Part shown: piece after piece, positions 15,715 through 24,352 of the stretch
Position numbering within the stretch: the first letter of the stretch is position 1
Layout: every line of letters begins with the position of its first letter
From: Streptomyces morookaense
GTDB lineage: Bacteria; Actinomycetota; Actinomycetes; Streptomycetales; Streptomycetaceae
DNA: 64,000 nt
Reading direction: 5' to 3'
Assembly (NCBI RefSeq): GCF_013030945.1
Contig: NZ_JABBXF010000025.1
Span: forward strand, 62,001-126,000
Notes under the pieces: model-generated
The model's input: the letters and a program-made list of their open reading frames with translations, nothing else
Told to the model about the DNA's origin: nothing
Databases searched by the model: none
Translations under genes and position numbers: made by a program

Positions 15715-18700
15715 TCAGACGAGGGCGGCCGCCTCGGCAGGGGAGAGGCGGGCGCCCTCGGCGCAGGCACGCCCGTAGGCCTCGTCGCCGAGGACGGCGC
15801 GGGTCAGGGACTCCGTCCGGTCCCGGATCTCCCGCTCGTGCACGGCGACGCAGAAGCCGGTCGGGCGCAGCGCCGCGGCCGCGGCCAGCAGGCGGGCAGC
15901 GGTCAGCGCGTGCTCCTCGCCGGCCAGCACGGCATGGGCGTGGGCCCCGTGCAGCATATTGACCACCCGCATCTGCGGTGCGATCAGCGAGCCCAGCGGA
16001 TCGTCGGCCTTCCCCAGCGCCCTGCGCACCCGGGGCAGCGCCTCCGCCGGGCGGCCCTCCAGCGTGTCGAGCCACGCGAACAGCCCGTTCATCAGCGCCT
16101 CGAAGAGCGCCACCGCCCGCCCCTCGAACTCGCCGAAGAGCTCCGTGAGCAACTCCCGCGCCGCGCCGGTGCGCCCCGTGCGGCCGAACAGGACGGCGAG
16201 GTTCAGCCGGATGAAGACGGTGGCGTCGGCATTGAACCGCTCGGCCGCCGTCAGCAGTTCGCGCAGGGTCGCCTCGGCCTCCTCCGCGCCGATCTCCCCC
16301 AGCTCCAGCAGCACATCGGTGAGCCGGGCGCGCAGCACGCACACGTGCCCCTCCGAGCCGAGCGCCCGGACGTGCTCCATGGCCTCCCGGTAGTCCTCGG
16401 CCGCCGCCACGAACTCACCGCGCCGCTCGCGCGCCTCGGCCCGTCCCGACAGGGCCTCGGCCACGCCCCAGGAGTCCTGGAGCCGGCGGAAGATCTCCAG
16501 GCTCTCGTCCGCGTCCTGCGCGGCCTGACCGATGTCGTGGTTCACCAGCCTGGCCCGCATCTGGAGGGCGTTGGCCAGCTCCCAGGCGTAGCCGAAGCGG
16601 CGGCAGCGCTCCACGGCCGTGTCGACGACGTCGCGGAGATCGTCGACGGAGCTGGTCACCAGCGTCGCGTAGAACCACATCCAGCCGGGCGTACGGCAGT
16701 TCTGCGGCTGTCCCTCGCCGTACGCCTCGACGATGTTGTGCAGGAGCCGCTGCATCTCCGGAGCGCCGAGCTCCCGCATGTCGGAATCGGCGCAGCCCAG
16801 AGCGATCAGCCGCACCCCGCGGCGCGCCTCCTCCAGCACCTCGGGCGACATGGGCGGGGGCGCGTCCGTGCACCCGGCGAGCAGCGGCGGGGCCGGGGCG
16901 ACGGGCTCCGCGAAGGGGTCGGGGCCCAGGGCGGCCACGGCCTCCGCCCAGTGGCGGCCGTCGCTGCGGTGGTCGCGCAGCTGCCAGAACCAGCCCAGCG
17001 AGTGCACCAGACACAGCGCCTCGTGCTCGTCCCGGGTGGCCACCGCGTGCCGCAGGGCGGTGCGCATGTTGTCGTGCTCCAGCTCCAGGCGCTCCAGCCA
17101 GCGGCGCTGCCCGGGGCCGCGCAGCAACGGGTCGGCGGTGCGGGCGAGTTCGCGGTGGAAGACCAGGTGGCGGTGCATCGCGGCGGCGCGCTCGCCGGCC
17201 TCGTCGAGCCTCTCGGAGGCGTACTCCCCCACGGTCTCCAGCAGCCGGTAGCGCATCTGCCCGTCGGCGGCGGGGGCGGCGACGACGAGGGACTTGTCGA
17301 CGAGCGAGCCCAGGTGCACCGCCACGTCGGCTCTCTCCATCCCCTCCGCGCACACCTCCTCCGCGGCCTCCAGGCCGCAGCCGCCCGCGAACACCGACAG
17401 GCGGCGCAGCACGGCGCGTTCGGGCTCCGTGAGCAGGTCCCACGACCAGTCGACGACCGCGCGCAGGGTCTGCTGACGGGGCAGGACGGTGCGACTGCCG
17501 GAGGTGAGGAGGCGGAAACGGTCGTCGAGGCGGTCGGCGATGCCGCGCGGGGTGAGCATCCGCAGCCGGGCGGCGGCGAGTTCGATGGCGAGCGGCAGCC
17601 CGTCCAGGCGGCGGCAGATCTCGGCGCACGCCTCCGGGTCGTCCGCGACCCGGAACCCCGGGCGGGCGGCCGCACCGCGCTCCGCGAGCAGCCGCAGGGC
17701 GACGGGATCGGGCAGCGGCTCGACGGGCCGCACCAGTTCACCGGGCACGGCGAGGGGCTCGCGGCTGGTGGCCAGCACCGTGACGCCCGGGCAGTGGGCG
17801 AGGACCGTCTCGGCGACGCGGGCCGCGGCGTCGGCGACGTGCTCGCAGTTGTCCAGGACGAGCAGCATGCGGCGGCGCGCGCAGAGCTCGGCGAGCCGCT
17901 CGACGGGGTCGAGCGCCGCGGAGTCCGTGGCGGCCCGCAGCCCCTCGGCCGCGGGGCTGCGCACCACGGTCTCGCGCGCCCCGAGCGCGGTGAACACCGC
18001 CTCGACGACGTCCTCGGCGGTCCCGCCCTCGTCGACGGGCGCGAGCTCGGCGAACCACACCCCGTCGGGCCACCGCCCGTCCGTCCGCGCGGCGGCCTCG
18101 GCGGCCTCCTGCGACAGCCGCGTCTTCCCGGCACCGCCGGGCCCGAGCAGGGTGACGAGCCGGTGCGCGGCCAAGTCGCCGCGGATGAGGGAGAGTTCAC
18201 CCTCCCGCCCGACGAAGGAGGTGAGCCGGGCACGAAGGTTCCCGGGGGTCGGCGCCCCACCTGCCACCTCGCCGGGCGCCCCGTAAGGGGCGCTGGGGGT
18301 ACCCCCAGCGGTAGCTGGGGGAGGAACTGCGCGACCAGCCACAACAGACCCGCAGTCGCCGGACACCGGAGCAAGCAACTCCGCATGCAGCGCCCGCAGT
18401 TCGGCCCCCGGATCGGTGCCCAGCCGCTCCGCGAGGGCCACCCGTATCTCCTCGTACGCGGCAAGCGCCTCGGCCGGCCGCCCGGCCGCTCGCAACGCCC
18501 GCAGGCGAAGGGCCTGGAGTGGCTCGTCCAGCGGGTGCGCCGCACAGAACTCGGAGAGCTCCGGGAGGACCTGGCCCACATGGCCAAGGGCAACAGCAAC
18601 GGCCAGACGGGCGCGCCGCACCTCATGATGGCGGGACCCGGCGCGGGCCGCAGGCCCGGCCGCACCGCCCCCGCCGGGCAGGTCCGCCAGGACGGGCCCG

Positions 18701-19092
18701 CGCCAGAGCGCGAGCGCGTCGTCGAGGAGAACCGCCGCCTTCGCCGGGTCACCGTCGGCGAGCGCCCGCTCGCCCTCGTCCGCGAGCCGCTCGAAGCGGT
18801 ACAGATCGACGTCGTCCGGCTCGGCGCACAACCGATAGCCGCCGGCCGCGGAGGCCACCGCCTCCCGGCCCAGCACCCGCCGCAGCCGCCCCACCAGCGC
18901 CTGCAGCGCCCCGGCCGCGTCGGCGGGCGGATCGCCGTCCCACACGTCGTCGACCAGCGCCGCCACGGTCGCCGTCCGCCCGGGCCGCAGCGCGAGCGCG
19001 GCCAGGAGCGCGCGCAGGCGGGCGCCGCCGAGCGCGACGGGGCCGCCGTCGTCGGTATGGGCCTGGGTGGTGCCGAGGATGCCGTAACGCAC
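15715..19092 (-). CDS. AfsR/SARP-type BTAD transcriptional regulator with NB-ARC ATPase domain
   Basis: This 1125-aa regulator has an OmpR-like winged-helix domain (1-95; LRALLAALALRPGRTATVAALVDDVW, ALQALVGRLRRVLG), a bacterial transcriptional activation domain (about 95-240; ALALWRGPVLADL, RHHEVRRARLAVAVALG), a linker (244-280), then an NTPase domain with Walker A GPGGAGKT (317-324), Walker B MLLVLDNCEH and the GLPLAIELAAARL box, and a long C-terminal helical region. ATP-binding AfsR-like activators control secondary metabolism. The linker reads CGSVVAGRAVPPPATAGG, which is the translation of a dispersed intergenic repeat (see repeat entry). Target genes are unknown; the convergent ABC exporter is the nearest candidate. 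Confidence 0.92.
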   Translation of the reverse strand: MRYGILGTTQAHTDDGGPVALGGARLRALLAALALRPGRTATVAALVDDVWDGDPPADAAGALQALVGRLRRVLGREAVASAAGGYRLCAEPDDVDLYRFERLADEGERALADGDPAKAAVLLDDALALWRGPVLADLPGGGGAAGPAARAGSRHHEVRRARLAVAVALGHVGQVLPELSEFCAAHPLDEPLQALRLRALRAAGRPAEALAAYEEIRVALAERLGTDPGAELRALHAELLAPVSGDCGSVVAGRAVPPPATAGGTPSAPYGAPGEVAGGAPTPGNLRARLTSFVGREGELSLIRGDLAAHRLVTLLGPGGAGKTRLSQEAAEAAARTDGRWPDGVWFAELAPVDEGGTAEDVVEAVFTALGARETVVRSPAAEGLRAATDSAALDPVERLAELCARRRMLLVLDNCEHVADAAARVAETVLAHCPGVTVLATSREPLAVPGELVRPVEPLPDPVALRLLAERGAAARPGFRVADDPEACAEICRRLDGLPLAIELAAARLRMLTPRGIADRLDDRFRLLTSGSRTVLPRQQTLRAVVDWSWDLLTEPERAVLRRLSVFAGGCGLEAAEEVCAEGMERADVAVHLGSLVDKSLVVAAPAADGQMRYRLLETVGEYASERLDEAGERAAAMHRHLVFHRELARTADPLLRGPGQRRWLERLELEHDNMRTALRHAVATRDEHEALCLVHSLGWFWQLRDHRSDGRHWAEAVAALGPDPFAEPVAPAPPLLAGCTDAPPPMSPEVLEEARRGVRLIALGCADSDMRELGAPEMQRLLHNIVEAYGEGQPQNCRTPGWMWFYATLVTSSVDDLRDVVDTAVERCRRFGYAWELANALQMRARLVNHDIGQAAQDADESLEIFRRLQDSWGVAEALSGRAEARERRGEFVAAAEDYREAMEHVRALGSEGHVCVLRARLTDVLLELGEIGAEEAEATLRELLTAAERFNADATVFIRLNLAVLFGRTGRTGAARELLTELFGEFEGRAVALFEALMNGLFAWLDTLEGRPAEALPRVRRALGKADDPLGSLIAPQMRVVNMLHGAHAHAVLAGEEHALTAARLLAAAAALRPTGFCVAVHEREIRDRTESLTRAVLGDEAYGRACAEGARLSPAEAAALV
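18268..18363 (-). repeat. Dispersed intergenic-type repeat inside the BTAD regulator gene
   Basis: Read on the minus strand, this stretch has the module TGCGGGTCTGTTGTGGC-TGGTCGCGCAGTTCC, then CCCCCAGC-TACC-GCTGGGGG, then GCGCCCC-TTAC-GGGGCGC. The same three parts occur in spacers elsewhere in this window. Here they lie in frame and encode residues 244-275 between the DNA-binding/BTAD half and the ATPase half. The 32-base module differs from the copy at 25033 at three positions by eye. Confidence 0.8.
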
Positions 19093-19201
19093 GGCCCCAT
19101 TCTCCCCCGGCCCGCACAGGGGGCCGCGACAATTCCCCTGCGGGACGAAGTACCGTCTCCCGGTACACCACCGGTACGTTCACCCCAGGAGCACACACAA
19201 C

Positions 19202-19999
19202 ATGGCATCCCCCGCGGTCCGCGGCGAAGGGCGAGTGAGCCCCGTCTTCCTCGCCCTCGTCGCCATCATGGCGGTCTCCATATGGGCGGTGTGGACCGAC
19301 TACGCGGCCAGCCCGGGCTTCGGCGTCTTCCTGTTCATCGTCTCGGCATGGCTCGTCTCGCTCTGCCTGCACGAATACGCGCACGCGCGCACCGCCCTGC
19401 ACGGCGGGGACATCTCGATCGGGGAAAAGGGATACCTCACCCTCAACCCGCTCAAGTACACGCACGCCCTGCTGAGCATCGTGCTGCCGGTGATCTTCGT
19501 CATCATGGGCGGCATCGGCCTGCCCGGCGGCGCGGTCTTCATCGAGCGGCACCGCATCAGGGGCCGCTGGAAGCACAGCCTGGTCTCGGCGGCCGGCCCG
19601 CTGACCAACGTCCTCTTCGCGCTCGTCGTCACCGCCCCGTTCTGGCTGGACGCCATGGACGGCGTGCCGGACCACTTCCGCTACGCGCTCGGCTTCCTGG
19701 CCCTGCTCCAGGTCTCGGCGGCGATCCTGAACCTGCTGCCGGTGCCCGGCCTGGACGGCTACGGCGTGATCGAGCCCTGGCTGTCGTACAAGGTGCGGCG
19801 CCAGGTCGAGCCGTTCGCCCCGTTCGGCCTGCTCGCCGTCTTCGGCTTCCTGTGGATCCCCGAGGTCAACCACGCCTTCTTCGACATGATCGACGCGATC
19901 CTGCGCGCCCTGGGCGTCACCCCGTGGGACACCTACTGGGGCCAGGAACTGTTCCGCTTCTGGCAGGGCACCCCGGACATCCCGTCGCTGGGCGCCTAG
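19202..19999 (+). CDS. Site-2 protease-like membrane metalloprotease (M50 family)
   Basis: This 265-aa polytopic protein has the zinc motif HEYAHA in its second hydrophobic segment (SLCLHEYAHARTAL) and the second ligand box NLLPVPGLDGYGV, where the Asp completes the site. There are about five membrane segments. It belongs to the short S2P-like M50 group found in many bacteria, whose substrates are mostly unknown. AGGAG lies about 12 bases upstream of the ATG. Its last codons overlap by four bases the stop of the convergent small gene (shared CTAG). Confidence 0.87.
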   Translation: MASPAVRGEGRVSPVFLALVAIMAVSIWAVWTDYAASPGFGVFLFIVSAWLVSLCLHEYAHARTALHGGDISIGEKGYLTLNPLKYTHALLSIVLPVIFVIMGGIGLPGGAVFIERHRIRGRWKHSLVSAAGPLTNVLFALVVTAPFWLDAMDGVPDHFRYALGFLALLQVSAAILNLLPVPGLDGYGVIEPWLSYKVRRQVEPFAPFGLLAVFGFLWIPEVNHAFFDMIDAILRALGVTPWDTYWGQELFRFWQGTPDIPSLGA

Positions 20000-20190
20000 C
20001 GCCCGGCGGCGGCCTGCTCGGCGGCGCGGTCGTTCTTCGCCTTGCGCACGTAGTACCAGGCGATGTTGGACGAGACGCCGAGCAGCAGGATCCAGATGAT
20101 GCCGAGCCAGCTGCCCTCCACGAACGAGACGACGGCTGCGGTGAGCGACAGCGCGCAGACGATGAGGGCGTAGAGGGCGAGGCGGGGCAT
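19996..20190 (-). CDS. Small two-helix membrane protein
   Basis: This 64-aa protein has two hydrophobic helices (ALYALIVCALSLTAAVVSFV and LGIIWILLLGVSSNIAWYYV) and a charged tail KAKNDRAAEQAAAGR. I choose ATG 20190, which follows AGGAG; the frame extends upstream without a better site. I do not recognise a family. Its stop codon overlaps that of the convergent site-2 protease gene. Confidence 0.65.
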   Translation of the reverse strand: MPRLALYALIVCALSLTAAVVSFVEGSWLGIIWILLLGVSSNIAWYYVRKAKNDRAAEQAAAGR

Positions 20191-20278
20191 GGGCTCGGCT
20201 CCTGATCCGGGGGCGGTACGTGCCCGGACATTGTCCCCCATGCGTCCCGCCGTACGACGGGGGCGGGTCGTGGGCGCC

Positions 20279-21004
20279 CTACACGTCCGTGATCCGCAGC
20301 CCCGCGTGCGCCTTGTAGCGGCGGTTCACCGAGATCAGGTTGGCGACCAGCGCCTCCACCTGGTGGGCGTTGCGCAGCCGGCCCGCGAAGACGCCGCGCA
20401 TACTGGGGATGCGGCCGGCCAGCGCCTGCACGATGTCGGTGTCGGCGCGCTTGTCGCCCAGCACCATCACATCCGTGTCGATCTCCGCGATCTCCGGGTC
20501 GGACAGCAGCACCGCGGACAGATGGTGGAAGGCGGCCGTCACCCGCGACTCCGGCAGCAGCGCGGCGGCCTGCTCGGCGGCGCTGCCCTCCTCCGGCTTC
20601 AGCGCGTAGGCGCCCTGCTTGTCGAAGCCCAGCGGGTTGACGCAGTCGACGACGAGCTTCCCGGCGAGCTCCTCGCGCAGCGCCTCCAGGGTCTTGGCGT
20701 GCCCGTCCCACGGCACCGCGACGATCACGATGTCACTGCGCCGCGCGCACTCCGCGTTGTCGGCGCCCTCGACGCCCAGGCCCAGCTCGGCCGCGGCCGT
20801 CTGCGCCCGCTCCGCGGCACGGGAACCGATGATCACCCGCTGCCCCGCCTTGGCCAGCCGGTAGGCCAGACCGCGGCCCTGGTCGCCGGTGCCGCCGAGG
20901 ACGCCGACCACCAGGCCGGAAACATCGGGAAGGTCCCACGGGTCCTTCGCGGGAGCCTTCTTCACAGCACCGTTCGCACCGTTCGCACCATCAGAAATAG
21001 TCAT
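20279..21004 (-). CDS. npdG: NADPH-dependent F420 reductase
   Basis: This 241-aa oxidoreductase moves hydride between NADPH and coenzyme F420. It has the dinucleotide motif VVGVLGGTGDQGRGLAYRLAKAGQRVIIGSRAAERA, where the GSR is the NADP phosphate-binding part. The family boxes VIVAVPWDGHAKTL, VVDCVNPLGF, AAFHHLSAVLL and the C-terminal AHQVEALVANLISVNRRYKAHAGLRITDV follow. The first 25 residues are a low-complexity Gly/Ala/Asn/Lys lead. Start ATG 21004 lies inside the palindrome TGACAG-N5-CTGTCA. F420 use fits a mycolate-free actinomycete. Confidence 0.93.
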   Translation of the reverse strand: MTISDGANGANGAVKKAPAKDPWDLPDVSGLVVGVLGGTGDQGRGLAYRLAKAGQRVIIGSRAAERAQTAAAELGLGVEGADNAECARRSDIVIVAVPWDGHAKTLEALREELAGKLVVDCVNPLGFDKQGAYALKPEEGSAAEQAAALLPESRVTAAFHHLSAVLLSDPEIAEIDTDVMVLGDKRADTDIVQALAGRIPSMRGVFAGRLRNAHQVEALVANLISVNRRYKAHAGLRITDV

Positions 21005-21020
21005 GACAGCGATACTGTCA
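21004..21020. promoter_or_regulatory. Palindrome over the F420 reductase start codon
   Basis: TGACAG-CGATA-CTGTCA is a perfect 6-5-6 inverted repeat whose edge overlaps the last base of the reductase ATG on the minus strand. It could be an operator between promoter and coding region, or an mRNA hairpin close to the start. It also lies 65 bases upstream of the divergent gene. Confidence 0.45.
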
Positions 21021-21084
21021 CGATCGGGTGAGAACCGACGCAACCGGCCATCCGCGCACGGCCGTTGCGGCAGGATGCGGGGCC

Positions 21085-21696
21085 ATGGACGCCGTACGGG
21101 TCGCGCTGCTGCGGGAAGTGCTCGCCGGGACCGAGTGGCTGCAGGACACCCGCCGCTTCGCCGGCGCACTGCGCACCTCGGTCGCCCGCGACGACGGCGG
21201 CCTGCTGCTGGTCGGCACGGCGGAGTACGAGCCGTGGCACCTGGCGGCCCACCTGGACGACGAGGCGGCCTGGTCCGGCCTGCCCCAGCTGTCCCCCACG
21301 CTCGTCCGGCACCGGGTCCCGCCGCGCAGCCCGGCCCATCTGTCCGTGGGCCTCGGCCGGCTGGAGGCGGCGCGCCGCGGGGAGACGGTGCTGGTGGTGG
21401 CCGAGGGCGGACCCGGAGCGGGCCTGCTGGAGCGGGTGCACGACGCCCGGCGCGGCGGCGCGACCGTCCTCGCGCTGGACGACGCCGAGGAGGGCGCGGA
21501 CGCGGACCTGCACTCCCTCGCCCACGACGCCCTCTCCGTGCCCGCCTCCTCGGTGATGGACCTGGACATGGTCCAGCACCTGGTCAGCGCGGCCGCCGGG
21601 GAGAACAGCCCGCCGCCCGGGCACGGCCGGCGCTTCCGGGACCGGCTCTCCCGGCTCGCGGAGCAGCTGACCGCCCCGCCGCCGACCCGGTGGTGA
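21085..21696 (+). CDS. Hypothetical protein with SIS-like fold features
   Basis: This 203-aa cytoplasmic protein is not one I can name. The middle (ETVLVVAEGGPGAGLLERVHDARRGGATVLALDD) followed by DLHSLAHDALSVPA resembles the sugar-isomerase (SIS) fold, in which a loop after strand 1 precedes a helix and a strand ending in LAD-type and VP boxes. The C-terminus is basic and Pro-rich. ATG 21085 has AGGA upstream. It is divergent from the F420 reductase gene and 61 bases upstream of a permease gene. SIS membership is tentative. Confidence 0.65.
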   Translation: MDAVRVALLREVLAGTEWLQDTRRFAGALRTSVARDDGGLLLVGTAEYEPWHLAAHLDDEAAWSGLPQLSPTLVRHRVPPRSPAHLSVGLGRLEAARRGETVLVVAEGGPGAGLLERVHDARRGGATVLALDDAEEGADADLHSLAHDALSVPASSVMDLDMVQHLVSAAAGENSPPPGHGRRFRDRLSRLAEQLTAPPPTRW

Positions 21697-21757
21697 CCGG
21701 GCCGGCCCCGGAAAACCGTTTGCGGCGCTTCACCCCGACCCGCGACCATCGTCCCTC

Positions 21758-23059
21758 GTGACCGACGACGACCATCCCCCTCCCTCCGGCCGCCTGCGGG
21801 CGCTCCTGCCCGACCTCACGCCGTGGTACGCCTCCCCCGACTTCCGCCGCATGTGGCTGGCGGGACTGGTGACGGTCTTCGGCAGCTTCCTGACCTTCGT
21901 GGCCGTCCCGCTCCAGCTCAAGGAGCTGACCGGTTCGACGCTCGCGGTCGGCGCGGTGGGCGCCGTCGAACTCGTCCCGCTGATCGTCTTCGGGCTCTAC
22001 GGCGGCGCACTGGCCGACGCCCTCGACCGCCGCGCGCTGATCCTGTGGACCGAGCTCGGTCTGACCGTCCTGAGCGCGCTCCTGCTGCTCAACACGCTGC
22101 TGCCGCACCCGATGATCTGGCCGCTGTACGTGGTGGCCGCGCTGACCAGCGCACTGAACGGGCTCCAGCGCCCGGCCCTGCACGCCATCGTGCCGCGCAT
22201 CGTCGCGCACGAGCAGCTGCCCGCCGCCATCGCGCTCAACTCCATGCGCTGGCAGATCGGCGCCATCGCCGGCCCCGCGCTGGCCGGGGTGTTCATCGCC
22301 TACGCCGGACTGCCGTTCGCCTACGGGCTGGACGTGCTGACGTATGTGGTCTCCGCGGCCCTGATCATGACCATGGCCCCCTCCCCCGCCTCGCACGACG
22401 CCGAGAAGCCGTCGCTGCGCGGCATCCTGGAGGGCGGCCGCTACGCATGGAGCCGTAAGGAGCTGCTGGGCACGTATGCGATCGACCTGACGGCGATGTT
22501 CTTCGCGTTCCCCACGGCCGTCTTCCCGTTCCTGGCCGACGAGCTGCACGCCCCCTGGGCGCTGGGTCTGATGTACGCGGCGGGCGCCGCCGGTTCACTG
22601 GCCGTCAGCGTCACCAGCGGGTGGGCCTCGCGCATCCACCGGCACGGCCGCATGGTGGTCCTGGCGGCGGCGGGCTGGGGCGGCGCGATGGCGGTGGCGG
22701 GCTGGATGCACAACGTCTGGCTGGTGCTGCTCTTCCTGGCCGTCGCGGGCGGCTGCGACATGATCAGCGGTCTGTTCCGCTCCGCGATGTGGGACCAGAC
22801 GATCCCGGACGAACTACGGGGCCGCCTGGCCGGCATCGAGCTGCTGTCCTACTCGGCCGGCCCGCAACTGGGCCAGGTCCGGGCGGGCGGTACCGCCGCA
22901 CTGGCCGGCGTACGGGCGTCCGTATGGGCGGGCGGCCTGGCGTGCGTGGCGGGGGTGGGCCTGCTGGCGCTGTCCCTGCCGAAGCTGCTGTCGTACGACC
23001 AGCGCACGGACCCGCACGCGGTGCGGGCCCGTGAGGGGAAGCTCGCCACGGCGGCCTGA
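21758..23059 (+). CDS. MFS transporter, EntS-like branch
   Basis: This 433-aa protein has about 12 hydrophobic segments. It opens with the cytosolic DLTPWYASPDFRRMWLAGLVTVFGSFLTFVAVPLQL, characteristic of the MFS_3 (enterobactin exporter EntS-like) branch, and has YGGALADALDRR (motif A) and PDELRGRLAGIELLSYSAGPQLGQ. The substrate is unknown. The GTG at 21758 gives a normal N-terminus, though no strong ribosome site precedes it. Its stop codon lies inside a 22-nt palindrome. Confidence 0.88.
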   Translation: MTDDDHPPPSGRLRALLPDLTPWYASPDFRRMWLAGLVTVFGSFLTFVAVPLQLKELTGSTLAVGAVGAVELVPLIVFGLYGGALADALDRRALILWTELGLTVLSALLLLNTLLPHPMIWPLYVVAALTSALNGLQRPALHAIVPRIVAHEQLPAAIALNSMRWQIGAIAGPALAGVFIAYAGLPFAYGLDVLTYVVSAALIMTMAPSPASHDAEKPSLRGILEGGRYAWSRKELLGTYAIDLTAMFFAFPTAVFPFLADELHAPWALGLMYAAGAAGSLAVSVTSGWASRIHRHGRMVVLAAAGWGGAMAVAGWMHNVWLVLLFLAVAGGCDMISGLFRSAMWDQTIPDELRGRLAGIELLSYSAGPQLGQVRAGGTAALAGVRASVWAGGLACVAGVGLLALSLPKLLSYDQRTDPHAVRAREGKLATAA

Positions 23060-23076
23060 CGGGGCGCCCCGTCAGG
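23055..23076. terminator. Perfect 22-nt palindrome over the permease stop codon
   Basis: CCTGACGGGGC-GCCCCGTCAGG is a perfect palindrome whose left arm contains the TGA stop of the permease gene. It is followed from 23077 by a worn copy of the dispersed module (GCGCGA-CAGCC-CCCGCAGCCGACGA). It probably ends transcription between the convergent genes. Confidence 0.6.
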
Positions 23077-23124
23077 GGCGCGCGAGCAGCCCGGGACGGC
23101 CCGCAGCCGACGACGGACCGGCCC

Positions 23125-23334
23125 TCAGTCCTCGTCCTTCCAGCGCGGGTCCTCCCGCCACTCCTCGTTCCGCTCCCGAGCGGTCTCCATGGCGTGGGCG
23201 GCCTCCTCCCGCGTGCCGTAAGGACCGAAGCGGTCAGCGGCACGGCATTCCGGCCCCTCCTCCACCGTGCCGTGCTTCAGGCAGTAGTACCACTCGCCCG
23301 GCCTGCCGGCCGTACGCTTCCTGAACAGCGCCAT
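23125..23334 (-). CDS. Conserved small protein ([11 protein letters not shown])
   Basis: This 69-aa cytoplasmic protein begins MALFRKR and has [38 protein letters not shown], then an acidic/basic tail rich in Trp, Asp and Glu. It resembles a short SPOR-like or lysozyme-like beta-hairpin module that I have seen beside map genes in Streptomyces. No function is known. It is divergent from map, 37 bases apart. Confidence 0.78.
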   Translation of the reverse strand: MALFRKRTAGRPGEWYYCLKHGTVEEGPECRAADRFGPYGTREEAAHAMETARERNEEWREDPRWKDED

Positions 23335-23358
23335 CGAAGGTCCCCTCTCCGTCTCTTC

Positions 23359-23364
23359 TACACT
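23359..23364 (+). promoter_or_regulatory. map: Candidate -10 element for leaderless map transcript
   Basis: TACACT ends seven bases before the ATG of map, and no ribosome-binding site is present. This repeats the arrangement at nadE. A -35 is not convincing. Confidence 0.4.
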
Positions 23365-23371
23365 CGCAGAC

Positions 23372-24229
23372 ATGTCTGGCCAGTCGCTTCTTGTTCCGGG
23401 GAGACTCTCCCCCACCCGCTCCGTCCCCGCCTCGATCGCGCGTCCCGAGTACGTGGGCAAGGACGCCCCGACGCCGTACACCGGCCCCGAGGTGCAGGAC
23501 GCCGAGACGATCGAGCGGATGCGCATCGCCGGCCGCATCGCCGCCCAGGCGATGGAGGAGGCGGCCAAGCACATCGCCCCCGGCGTCACCACGGACGAGC
23601 TGGACCGGGTCGCGCACGAGTTCATGTGCGACCACGGCGCCTACCCCTCGACCCTCGGCTACCGCGGCTTCCCCAAGTCGCTGTGCGCGTCGATCAACGA
23701 AGTGATCTGTCACGGCATCCCCGACTCGACCGTGCTGCGCGACGGCGACATCGTCAATCTCGACGTGACGGCCTTCATCGGCGGCGTGCACGGCGACAAC
23801 AACGCCACGTACCTGTGCGGCGACGTGGACGAGGAGTCCCGCCTGCTGGTGGAGCGCACGCGCGAGGCGCTGAACCGGGCGATCAAGGCGGTCAAGCCCG
23901 GGCGCCGGATCAACATCATCGGCCGCGTCATCGAGTCGTACGCCAAGCGCTTCGGCTACGGCGTCGTCCGGGACTTCACCGGTCACGGCATCAACTCGTC
24001 CTTCCACTCCGGCCTGATCGTCCCGCACTACGACAGCCCGCACCACGACACCCTCATCCAGCCGGGCATGACGTTCACCATCGAGCCGATGCTGACGCTG
24101 GGCACGTACGACTACGACCTGTGGGAGGACGGCTGGACGGTCGTCACCAAGGACCGCAAGCGGACGGCACAGTTCGAGCACACGCTGGTGGTCACGGAGA
24201 CGGGTGCGGAGATTCTGACGCTGCCGTAA
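23372..24229 (+). CDS. map: Methionine aminopeptidase, type I
   Basis: This 285-aa enzyme removes the initiator Met from nascent proteins. The five metal ligands sit in [20 protein letters not shown] (two Asp), FTGHGI (His), FTIEPM (Glu) and QFEHTLVV (Glu). CHGIPD carries the substrate-binding His. The N-terminal 45 residues ([22 protein letters not shown]) are the extension typical of the actinobacterial longer paralog, with a Pro-rich SH3-like motif. It is probably one of two map genes in the genome. It may be transcribed without a leader. Confidence 0.96.
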   Translation: MSGQSLLVPGRLSPTRSVPASIARPEYVGKDAPTPYTGPEVQDAETIERMRIAGRIAAQAMEEAAKHIAPGVTTDELDRVAHEFMCDHGAYPSTLGYRGFPKSLCASINEVICHGIPDSTVLRDGDIVNLDVTAFIGGVHGDNNATYLCGDVDEESRLLVERTREALNRAIKAVKPGRRINIIGRVIESYAKRFGYGVVRDFTGHGINSSFHSGLIVPHYDSPHHDTLIQPGMTFTIEPMLTLGTYDYDLWEDGWTVVTKDRKRTAQFEHTLVVTETGAEILTLP

Positions 24230-24291
24230 CTCCTGCGGAGCGGCGGGGCGGCCGATAGGGTTTTACCGACAGCACGTCGGGAACACATTGG

Positions 24292-24307
24292 CTTAGGTAA
24301 GCCTAAG
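24292..24307. promoter_or_regulatory. Iron box (IdeR/DmdR1-type) upstream of heme oxygenase
   Basis: CTTAGG-TAAG-CCTAAG is a perfect 6-4-6 inverted repeat 45 bases upstream of the heme oxygenase start. It matches the core of the TTAGGTTAGGCTAACCTAA iron-box consensus of actinobacterial DtxR-family repressors, so the gene is expected to be repressed when iron is plentiful. Confidence 0.8.
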
Positions 24308-24352
24308 TAGGAAGAACCGGCCTTCCCGCACCCCCGTCACCGGAGGTCCGCC

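Noticed and set aside
15568..20205. A 1545-aa plus-strand open frame opposite the BTAD regulator
   Set aside because: It is antisense to a regulator with clear domains and fuses into the site-2 protease region in the wrong frame. GC bias keeps it open.
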